DNA from: Verpa conica
Lineage: Eukaryota > Ascomycota > Pezizomycetes > Pezizales > Morchellaceae
Direction: 5' to 3'
Length of the DNA stretch: 64,000 bases
Assembly (NCBI GenBank): GCA_033030425.1
Contig: JAUFSD010000004.1
Span: forward strand, 1,302,001-1,366,000
A model generated the notes under the pieces. That model was given only the letters and a program-made list of their open reading frames with translations, did no database searches and was not told the DNA's origin. Positions 14,198-23,470 of the stretch are shown piece after piece (within the stretch, counting starts at the first letter, position 1; every line of letters begins with the position of its first letter). The position numbers and the translations under genes are program-made.

Positions 14198-15130
14198 TTT
14201 TGAAGGGGGATGCGGCTGGGGTTTTAATTCTGTGGTTTGGGTTTGGGTTTACTTGAGAGGGTTGCTCTGGTTGGAGAACTTGTTGATCTCTGCGGTATTT
14301 GTGAAATGATGATATTAGGCATATTACACTTGCTGGCATACGGCGTTGTGTGAAGGGAAGGGGGGAAAAAGCACCCACCCCGCCACTAGAGCAATTAACA
14401 GCGAATAATAAGTATGCACGTACTCTACTGGGCCAAAGGATTGGTATCGATACATTTAACTCCCTTCCTTCGCCCGCGGAGCATCTGAAGGACTACAGAT
14501 CAAAGATCATGAGGGAAGGGGATTGTCTTGTCTCATTTTCTTCCTTCCTGCTGTTCGAGAACGGGCTTCTTTTTGTTGGACCAACCAGCTAATCCCTGTA
14601 CCTGCCAAGCATAATCGTCCAAATGCATTCGAAATCATACGCTAGTGCTGTTTGGGATTAATTGAACAACTCAAAGATGCGATGTGAGGGGGTTTCCATT
14701 CTAGAAAAGACACGCGCATGGAAAAGATTTGATGGAGATCTCGAGGGGAGTTGGATCGAGATTGAGGTGCTTTAGCGAGGATATGACAGAGATTCCACCG
14801 GAAGTAAGGAAGGAGGAAGGTGGAAGGAGGATGGAAAAATGGAAGCATGGAAGCATGGAAGAACAGCGCATACGGTGTACTCAGTGAGAGCATTACTTGA
14901 TATAGAGGCCACTTGGAAATACTCTATGGAACCCTATATTCCCTACACTCCGTATTCCCTGTACTTGATACACCATAAACTGAACGCCGATCCACTCCAT
15001 ATCATTTTGATACAACCTCCATCATTCATCCCTTCATGCTCAAATTATATATGCCGTTTGAAAAACAAAAGAAAGAATGAAAAAAGATCCCTCCCCATAA
15101 CCCAACAATGAAACAAGGACAAGACATACA
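14198..15130. other. Intergenic region
   Basis: This 933-bp stretch holds the promoter of the 13170-14197 gene and the 3' flank of CWC21. Short imperfect GGAAGCAT repeats occur around 14840-14860. I see no supported gene or RNA. Confidence 0.4.
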
Positions 15131-15758
15131 CTACGGGCTCTCCCTCCCCTTCGATTTTGCATACTCATTCTCCCTCTGTTCTCTCCTCCTCTCTTTCTCC
15201 TCCCCCTGCTTCCTCCAATGACTACCCTCCTCGTAATCCGCCGATATACCCAACGCATTCCGTAGCCTCTCACTCTCAGCTGCCATCCACACAAGTCAGC
15301 CAATCAACCCTACTCACAAGAAACCAAAAGAAAAACACCTACCAAGCTTCGCAGCCGCCAACTCATGAACCTGATGTGGCTTCAACCCCCTTGCATCTAT
15401 CCTTGAACTTTTCATCTCCCCTAGTAGCTTTGTCCTCAACTCATCAACCTGTCTTTCAATCTCTTCTTCCTCCACTCTATACATCATTAGCCCACCCTCA
15501 TTATCTATAAAAGAGGACAACATACTCGTCATCTTCGAGTTTGTCTCGAAGCTCAAAACATTTAACTTCAACTTCACGCTTCCGGTCGTGTTCAAGTATC
15601 TCTTTGTCGGGTTGTCGCTGCTTGTGAGCTTTGAAGGAGTCATAGTCTTTTGGGTAGGGTGCGATGTTGTCGCGTGGTTTGAGGTGGGAGAGGTTCCGTT
15701 GGACGTATCCGGAGGTCCCAGAACCGCGGGGGGTAGAGAGGCCGACGTTGGATGACAT
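15131..15758 (-). CDS. CWC21: Pre-mRNA splicing factor CWC21 (cwf21 domain, SRRM2 N-terminal homologue)
   Basis: Spliceosome component that contacts Prp8 and Snu114 near the catalytic centre; homologous to the N-terminus of human SRRM2. Three exons: 15758-15526, 15476-15343 and 15279-15131, giving 171 aa. The start SSNVGLSTPRGSGTSGYVQR is diagnostic (yeast and fission yeast share the NVGL-TPRGSGTSGYV core). The cwf21 motif is seen as KREVEVKCFELRDKLEDDE joined to VEEEEIERQVDELRTKLL. The first intron is only 49 nt (15525-15477) and has a good GCTAAT branch sequence; splicing at the nearer TATAG would give a 21-nt intron and a stop. The C-terminus is charged (EEKERRREQRENEYAKSKGR). Confidence 0.93.
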
Positions 15759-16047
15759 TGTGACTGTGGGGAGTTGGAGGAGTTTCTACTAGCTGAGGGT
15801 TTCTGAGAGCTTGTTCTTGTGGGAGGGTGTAGAGGGTTACCCGGTCGGGTTTGGACATGGGAACTCACTCGTCTTTTGCATTTAACTGTACTATAGTTAC
15901 TCAATAGTGTATTTAAACCTCAGTTGGTTTATTGTCAATTCTTTCTGTAATAAGATATACATAACAAAGCTTTGGGCTTTTCATTACAGGCTACTCTAGG
16001 ATCCAATAAGTTAATTAAGGAATAGTGAAAGATACCCACAAATTATA

Positions 16048-19000
16048 CTATTGATTTGTCAAATCAATAACCTGTGACGACCTCTTCCTCTTCTTCCCCC
16101 CATCCACACTCCCCTCTCCCAATGACACCTGCATATCACGGTAACCTTCACCAGGCAACTGTGTAGCTGCATGATAATCCATTGCACTCGCAACTGCACG
16201 TGCACGACTCTGTAATCTTATTTTCCGCATCTCCTCTTCCTCATTCTCACTTATGATGACAGCCTCCTCTATCTCCCTCCCCCAACCCATCCCATACTCT
16301 CCAATCCTCATCAGGACTATCCGAGCGACCCCCCCAAAGATCTCCCCCCTAGTCTCCTCGTCCCCAACTGCGATAAACTCCCGCTCCATTGTCGCCCTCC
16401 GTTTATCCCATTGTTCTACAGCATCTATGGCCGACAGCGCTATCTTTGTGAACGTTATTGTCCCCATAACTACGTTTTTACTGCCACCGATTCGTGATAA
16501 CAATGGGTTATTCCGGATTGAGAGGTTTTTTACTCCTTGTAGCTTATACTGTAGGTGTTCTCGTAGAGTGTGTACGAGGTTGAATGAAATCGTTTGTTGC
16601 CATGGGTCAGCAAGGAAGATATCTACCGCGTTACAATTAACGCAACACATTGGGAGTCCCAATTCGGCCATTGTTGGGATACTGAAATTTCCACCTGGCC
16701 GTGGCCGAGGTCCTAATGTCGGTAGGATCTTCTCTAGGAATGTCTTCTTGATGAAACTTGTGTATGGTTCTATTTTTACGGGAACCTTGTGCTTCCGTAG
16801 GATTTCGATAATCTTTCCAGTAATTGCCATGAGGACGTCTGGGTATTTCCCTTTCAGTATACCTGACTCAGCGTCTATGGGTTTGGGTAATGCTTGGATC
16901 TTCTGGATCATTTCGGCGGCAAGGTCTCCTCGGACAATCTCGACGACTTTGGAGAAGAGAGGTAGAGTTTGTGAGCTGATTGTGTAGCGGGTCCTATCTG
17001 GTGTATGGTGAAATCGAACCTCGTGGGCGTGAACAACTTCTGGGAGTGAATTACGGATCGATGTGGAGTTGGGGTAGTACTTCCAAGCTAGAATCCAGAA
17101 AGATGTCTTCGAGAAATCTCGTTGGAGATTTGGGAGAATGCTGTAAAGGAAAAGCGTAAGAATTTAATGTGAACTCTAAATAATATGGGTATGTATACCA
17201 ATCATTAAACAAATCTGGCCCTAAAAGACCAAGTATCTCCCGAAAATTTTCTGGTTCAACATCTTTTGTGATCGAAATAGCGTTAATAAGCCCCTTTATG
17301 ACGAACTTTAGGTCCTCGGGGCGTTCATGGAGGAGTTGCTTAGCTATGCGCAACTGGACCTCGATTCCGTCAGTGTTTGCAATACACCGCTGGACACTAA
17401 AAGTTAAAATTAACTCAACTCTCTTGTATCGTGATTTTTTCCAGGGATAACATACACATCCCGGACGCCTTCAGCCCCAAACACACTCGCTGATTCCTCA
17501 ATTTTCAGTACGTCGGTCGACTTAGTTACTCCAATCATCTTCAGGAAAAGGTCCAATCGTTTCTCTTCGAGTGCAAATGCCATCAATTTGTTAGCGTACT
17601 CTAATTCTACCGTAGATAGCCTATTATACGATGGGCAAAGTTTTTCAATAATGCGCTCCCCAAATTCGAGCCGCCAACCTCCTTGGATCTCTCTTGGTGT
17701 CCACAAAGCACGGTCAAGAAAAGCAACGGCTTCGAAACCATCAGCCAGATGGCCGATAGAATCTATGTGGGTTTCTGTAGGCCAAATAATGATTGCCGTA
17801 CGATGGTACCAGAAGGTAAGAGTCTCCACATCATCAACGTACCCATCATATTCTTTTGAATCAACATTAGTATCATCCCAGTAGTCGAATGGTAGACAGT
17901 CTTCTTTGTCAAAACTTGGTTTGAAATCTGTGGATAGGACCACTCCGTTTTTGCAATTGACAAAGGTATGGGCGCTCAGTGATTCTTGAAGAACCTCATT
18001 CATAACTAACTCCTCAGGATCAATCTCACTTCCATCACCGCCGTACCCCCATCTACCATATCTTCGACCCCCATAGTCCCAATGATCACCAGAATCAGTC
18101 TTCCCGGTTTTTTTATATTCTATCTGAGCTAAGTAGAATTCAAACCCATCCGCTTTCGCTAGATCTAGGAGTATTTTCCCGCGATGTTTATCGACTCCTG
18201 TCAAAGCTCCAATTCCTCGACTTTCTATAGCCTCTTTGGTATAATGCTGATCTAACACCCACGCTAAGACTAATGGGCTTTGCTCATTAGCGCAACTCCG
18301 GTCCCATGTGCTAAGCACCTGCCGAAGGTTTTGTATCTGTTTCATTGTGTCCGGTAAACGTGGTACAGCTGTGTATCCCTCATAAATCATGTTGTAAGAG
18401 AGGGCAAAAAAATATCCGGAGGTCACAGGTGAAATAGAGTACAAGACATCAGTATACCAGGCCGCATAGGATGTACTTGTGACAGATTTGGGTCCACCGA
18501 AATGGAACTGCCTTTGGTTTCCCTCGCGGGAGAACTGGAGAATACCACCGCTGTATGATGATGGCAGAATAATCATCAAAGTGCCAAATATCCCAGGAGA
18601 TTTCTCGGTACTACCGGATATTAGTGAGATATATTGTAGGGTTTTATAGGCTACTCACTCTTTATTCTGAAGAAATTGGTTTTCTTTTTTGTATAATAAT
18701 ACCTTATAGAGTTCACACTTGACTGTATTTACTGCATTGGCGACTCCTAGATCATTTACAGCTTTTACTAGCACCTCCTTTTCGACCCAAGTCTGCCAAA
18801 CAGGGTTTAGAAATTGAACCTGACTAGGCTGGAGCTCCCAGACGTCCTGGGAATTTGTGTCTATGGGGGGTTGTTCCCCATTACCAGATGAAGCTTGAGC
18901 TGCTGTTATAATGATGGCTGCTGCATCACGGCTGGAGAGTGGGAGGCCGACGATTCCGATATCTTGGATTGAAATTACTGGATTAGGGGCAGTCGAAGAA

Positions 19001-19563
19001 TTACCGCAGGTTGTGAATGTACCGCTGTGCACGATGGCTTCGATGCATGTTTGGAGCTCTTGTGGGATTTCGGATGGGTCAATTTTCTCTCCGGTTCCTC
19101 TCTTCTCTTCCACGGGAATAACCTCATCTTCCTGTACTCCTCCTGTTGCCACACTTCCAAATTTCTGTTTCTTGGTTCTCTTGGTACTACGTTCACTCCC
19201 GCTTCCAAATTCTCTGCTTTCCGCTTTAGGTAGCTTTGTTACTTCGTTCCGGAGCTGCCTCCAAGCTTCATCCGCTGATTCGATGATACTGGTCTCGCAA
19301 TCCGCACTGTCACTGTCACTGTCGCTGACTGTACCCTTGTTTTCTGAATCTATAGCTTCGGTGTTGGTGACTTCTGTATCTGGGATTTCGACATCTTCGA
19401 CATCGGTGGTCCTATTCCTCGACTTCATAGCTCCAGCATTATCGGCTTCCGCAATTGGAGTTTTAGCACACTTGACCTCGGAACGCATCCCCTCATCCTT
19501 AGAATCTTTACAGTCGATTTTAGTATCCAATACAGCCGGATGTGGAGATGAGGGGTTTGACAT
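16048..19563 (-). CDS. 2-oxoglutarate/Fe(II)-oxygenase-like fungal protein, probably catalytically dead
   Basis: Large fungal family with a prolyl-4-hydroxylase-like double-stranded beta helix; no settled function. Four exons (19563-18659, 18610-17456, 17396-17199, 17140-16048) give 1116 aa. Residues 1-200 are acidic and disordered. The oxygenase-like core then runs from ISIQDIGIVGLPLSSRDAA through LPSSYSGGILQFSREGNQRQ to AAWYTDVLYSISPVTSGYF. In relatives as I remember them, the iron ligands sit in a PHKDTEK-type motif and in a later SDxxHE block followed by VTSGHR. Here these read QNKDTEK, TDVLYS and VTSGYF, so both histidines and the 2OG-binding arginine appear replaced. The C-terminus has a basic patch (KKRKRSS) and then VIDLTNQ, a SUMO-interaction-like motif. 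No ATG exists in the open frame upstream of 19563. The gene shares a 511-bp divergent promoter with PET100. Confidence 0.82.
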
Positions 19564-20074
19564 TGCGAGGCAAGATAGAACTCCAGCTCGATATACGGAC
19601 TGGATGTTAAAAAGGAGTGCGTTGGGCAGGACTGCGTCGAGTATGTACGGTAAATTAGATTTTAATAGGCTCTGCGGCTTGATAGCGTCACTTTGATGTC
19701 TTGATACCAATTCTGGAAGCAAAAAAGCAAGGAAGGGCGAGGTTGGTCTAGGATCATAATGCTGGTGAACCCGGTTCTTGGAACTTGACCACTACATGTA
19801 TGTATATATGTACCAGCAATAAAAATTTCGTAGAATATCCTCAGTATCCACTTCGAATTGCAATTGAGTAAAAATATATGGAGTTTCATTACCCTGGCAG
19901 TGTTGCCTGCATCCAGTGCTATCATGGTCCTACTGCGGCTCTGTGAGGCGTGTTGAATGATGTTAGGGCAGGGGTATAAACCTATACTAAAGCTTATTTC
20001 GACATCTTCGTCGCATCGAGAGCACGCCACGTCCAAAGCGAGAATTAACAGCAGCAAACCAAAACCCAGCAATC
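19564..20074. promoter_or_regulatory. Divergent promoter, oxygenase-like gene / PET100
   Basis: These 511 bp separate two start codons on opposite strands and must hold both promoters. The open frames inside lack ATG starts or family features. No specific element can be assigned. Confidence 0.5.
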
Positions 20075-20456
20075 ATGGGTGGCAGTAATCTGGAAGTCTT
20101 CAAGGTATTTATAAGTTTAGTCTTATATGAGAAAAGAAAATGAACTAACTTTTTTTAAATCCCTGTCGCAGTTCGGAATGTATGGATGCCCTCTCACCCC
20201 CGCATAATACTGGGTTTTAACAGTGCGGGCGAATAGGTATATCATGTTCCCCATCGCAATTATGTACTACTTCGGTACAAACCTCGATAATCGCTTCTCT
20301 GTCCCTGATTTCTGGCCAAAGCCGAATGAAACGCATAAGATCCCATTTGACCGGGATGAACTCAGGGCGGAATTAGAGAGGCTGAGGACGAAGAGACTGA
20401 AGAAGAGGGCGAAGAGGATGGAAGTTCATGAGGTATCTACGGGTCATGAATCGTAG
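20075..20456 (+). CDS. PET100: PET100, cytochrome c oxidase assembly factor
   Basis: Mitochondrial inner-membrane chaperone for assembly of complex IV. Three exons: 20075-20104, 20172-20179 and 20237-20456, giving 85 aa. The product reads MGGSNLEVFKFGMYIMFPIA and then MYYFGTNLDNRFSVPDFWP, the conserved Pet100 core with its single membrane helix. A basic tail follows (ELERLRTKRLKKRAKRM). The middle exon is only 8 nt (TTCGGAAT), flanked by a CAG acceptor and a GTATGG donor; it is required to give FGMY in frame. Length and order match the family. A TGTAGATA motif, close to a Puf3/Pumilio site, lies in the 3' region at 20536-20543. Confidence 0.93.
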
Positions 20457-20909
20457 CCCACAGTACAGATGGGTGTAGGATGAGGGGTTTACTGAATTTC
20501 TCCTGTGAAGAAGGGTTGTGTTGGGTTTCTTTCAATGTAGATAATCATTGATATCAATGATGGGTTAAAGCGACCAAGACAAGCCTTACCGAAGAATTTG
20601 AGTGAGGTTTTTCCTATATTGTTTCTCATGGGAATGTTATTTCTCCTCTCTATCCTTTGTATACATGTAGTTACACTAGACCATAATGATCTGATTAAAA
20701 TTTTGCTGCCTTCTTATAGATCAGGCCGCTATTTCCGAACCTGAGAACTAATAAGGGATCTGGTAGCTCCCCCTTGAAGACTCCAGACCCACCTATGGGC
20801 TCTGCTATCACTGAGAGACTTTACGTATGCTTTATGTACAACCTGTAGCCAAAAACTCCTTAAAATATAAAAACTCCATCAAAAAAATATACTATCAACA
20901 AAGAAAAGA
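20457..20909. other. Convergent intergenic region after PET100
   Basis: This is the 3' flank of PET100 and of the minus-strand gene ending at 20910. Apart from the TGTAGATA motif at 20536-20543, I see nothing that can be named. Confidence 0.4.
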
Positions 20910-21555
20910 TTAATTGCCTGGTAACTCAGCCCTCATCTCGTACCCATCTAACTCCCTTACTGGTCGATGCGTTGGGAGTTCCATTACTTCACTCCCCCTT
21001 CTTAGCTCTAGCTTCATCCTCTCTTCATCTTGTTCACAAACTGGCGCTTCAACCTCTCCAGCTCGTTCTTTGCTTTTTGACCTCCGATATAATGCGTACG
21101 TAGCCCCCCCAACAAGCACTACAACCCCAACAATTATCCCAGCGATGGCGCCTGGTGAGAGACTTCTTTGTGAAGTTGATTCAGCACACCACCTTTCCCA
21201 CCCTACGGGGTCGATCTCATGGCAGTAGAAGCAACTACATATGTGAGTATAAACTCGGCTCGGGGGTTGTATGGAATCTATACTCTAGCGCAGAACGAAG
21301 AAATCCACGAGTTTTGCAGAGGCACTGTCTTTGGTCGGATGTGTAGTATGAGGTGTTCATATAGACCGTTAAGTTGTCTATTGGCGAAAACGGGACAGCG
21401 CAGAGCACGAGTGTGTCGAAAGGGTCCTTGCACGAATTGTAACATGGATCAATCGGGGTTATGCTTATGTTTGTTAAGGTTCCATCTTGGGCGTAAGCGG
21501 ATAAGAGGATAGTGAATGCGGCAAAGGCACAGAGAAGTTTGGGTAGGATCTTCAT
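20910..21555 (-). CDS. Secreted-type single-pass membrane protein with 8-cysteine CFEM-like ectodomain
   Basis: I infer a cell-surface protein. Two exons, 21555-21284 and 21234-20910, give 198 aa; the 49-nt intron has a GTATAG donor and a TAG acceptor. The order is: signal peptide (MKILPKLLCAFAAFTILLSA, about residues 1-22); an ectodomain with eight cysteines; one membrane helix (GAIAGIIVGVVVLVGGATYA); a stop-transfer YRRSKSK; and an acidic/basic cytosolic tail of about 65 residues. The cysteine order C-x3-C-x9-C, then D-x3-CxC, then CxxC and a last C resembles the fungal CFEM domain. The third-cysteine-to-aspartate spacing is longer and CxxC is shorter than the usual pattern, so CFEM-like is tentative. 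NLT and NTS are possible N-glycosylation sites. Confidence 0.72.
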
Positions 21556-22090
21556 TATGGTTGTCGATGATGTTTTTCGACGGTGGTATCATCCCACTCT
21601 TAGGAAAGGAACCAACATTAAGATAATTTAAGGAAAGCGTAAGCTGGACTTGGGCAAACAGGAATTAAGCCTTGAGGCACACTCATCCATTTGCCAAGAT
21701 CAGGGCTGAAAGAATCTGACTCGTGGTTTTGCAAAGTGCAGAATCTAGGCTAAGGAGACACAAAAGTGCAAATTCTTGCTCGGCACTTCTAGAAAGTAAT
21801 ATGATTACTGGCGTGAGCAGCCAATGTATAAGCCCAAAAGCACGCTGCTATCATCTCAGACTACCCCCAGGTGAGAATATGTCAATCCACAACCCATGAT
21901 CAACTACTTTTCACTCTAAACCAAATTCCTAGTCCGCTTATAATAATAATGACACCTAGAAGCTTCTAGCCCATTTAGTGTTTCTTATTGATTTTGTGTC
22001 TGGCCATCACCATACAGACAAATGCTACATGGGTAGTTCCAATTGGCCAAGAACTGAGCCTTATTCGTTGGTGGCATTTAGACTGATATC
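21556..22090. other. Intergenic region between the membrane protein gene and TACO1
   Basis: A 535-bp gap between two minus-strand genes. It holds the promoter of the former and the 3' flank of the latter. I see no gene, RNA or clear repeat. Confidence 0.4.
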
Positions 22091-23224
22091 CTATGGCCTA
22101 ATATTTGTATAGACTTCACTAACATAGTCTGATTCATCCAGTTGATCTACAATTCATCCCTAGTAAGTATAATGGTCTCAATTTTGGGAATGAACAACGC
22201 TTACTGAGAAGCTTTGTCAATTGTTCCTCTGCCTTGCTTCCCTCCTCCAGCTCCACCATGGTATCTTCATTCGGGACCCATGCAATAACACTACTAACAA
22301 CCTGCACCTCCGATAGCCGAGTCTTTAATTCTTCAGTCACGGCAAAAGCCCTGCCTGGATCAGTTGTGATCTCAACACCTTTTCCATCATCGTCCTCAAT
22401 CTCTTCCACATCTTCAGTTCCATCTATATCTAAACTCACTTCGAGGATTGTATTAAAATCCGTTTTACCGGGTGAAATACGAATGATTCCTCTTTTTGTG
22501 AAGAGATATGATGTAGGTGTAGTGGTGGCATTGCATTTGGAGAAGATGCTTTTAGTCTCTTGAAGTGTGCGTAGCTTGTTGTCCGTAACGCATTCCCTAC
22601 GGGAAATCAATAATTCTCAATCAATATCTTATAAAGTTAACCTATGTATTGGAGTATGTTGAGGTGAAACTTACACCACTAATGCCACTGAGCCAGGGCC
22701 TATCGCTTCCATAATGAGTGTTTCTAGGGCTACACCATCCGCAGAGATTCCTTGGCCACGGTTTACAGCACTTTGAATACGTTCTTTCGGCATTCCAGCT
22801 GTAGATGGGCCAGGCTCGTTAGTTTCTGCTGAGTCCCCAGTGAGACAGGCTAAAGAGTGAATAGAAATCTCACACCCTTCTTTGCAGCCGCGATCGCTGC
22901 GGTTAGGCGGAGGTTTCCATCAAGCCCACCAGCTATAAACGCGTGCTTCTGGTTAGCTTACGAGTAGTGACGACGTGTCAGTGGTGGGTGGTTACTTTTT
23001 GATGCAAAGCTGATCTCCTGAGAGATTTTTGAGAAGGCTGTGCCCCTTTTTGCATCATTTGCACCTTTGTCATGTCGGATCTTGCTCCATCTGTTATGGC
23101 CGGATTGTGAGAAGATAGATGTAGAGAACAAGCATGCGTAGGGACGAATGCGCGACTGTGATGTTTGCAGCAGCTTTGTACGCTTGAGGGACGAGCAGAT
23201 AAGGGAAATAGACTGAGACCTCAT
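22091..23224 (-). CDS. TACO1: Mitochondrial translational activator, TACO1/YebC (DUF28) family
   Basis: Homologue of bacterial YebC and human TACO1, which supports mitochondrial translation of COX1. Five exons: 23224-22996, 22932-22876, 22798-22675, 22596-22205 and 22146-22091, giving 285 aa. The first 40 residues are basic and Ser/Thr-rich ([20 protein letters not shown]), as expected of a mitochondrial presequence. The diagnostic block [20 protein letters not shown] follows, then [14 protein letters not shown]. The protein ends VYTNIRP, matching the usual YebC end. The last exon is short (56 nt) and is needed to replace an intron-encoded run-on. The gene shares a 246-bp divergent promoter with LAA1. 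TACO1 is used here as the family name. Confidence 0.93.
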
Positions 23225-23470
23225 TTCTAGGAAGTTTGTGTTCAGAATAGTGGGCCCATAGATTATTAGACAAATTATGACCCCTCCATAAGAGGCGCGG
23301 TTAAAGATCAAGCATTTATAAAAACCGCTTAACGCCAAGCCCGGCCCTGTGTCTCGGGACACGCTTCTGAGATCTCGAGGAACAAACCCCCCCCCTATGA
23401 CAGGAAGCTACACATCCCATAACAACATCAATAATACCCTAAACAGCTCATCAGAGCCTCAAGATTCACT
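23225..23470. promoter_or_regulatory. Divergent promoter TACO1 / LAA1
   Basis: Only 246 bp separate the two start codons, so the promoters must overlap or share elements. A run of seven C lies at about 23389-23395. No named motif can be assigned with confidence. Confidence 0.5.

Noticed and set aside
18911..19696. 261-codon plus-strand open frame
   Set aside because: Antisense shadow of the oxygenase-like gene; Ser/Leu-rich with no domain.
19564..19722. Upstream extension of the oxygenase-like protein
   Set aside because: The frame is open back to 19722 but contains no ATG before 19563; the apparent upstream start is a TTG codon.
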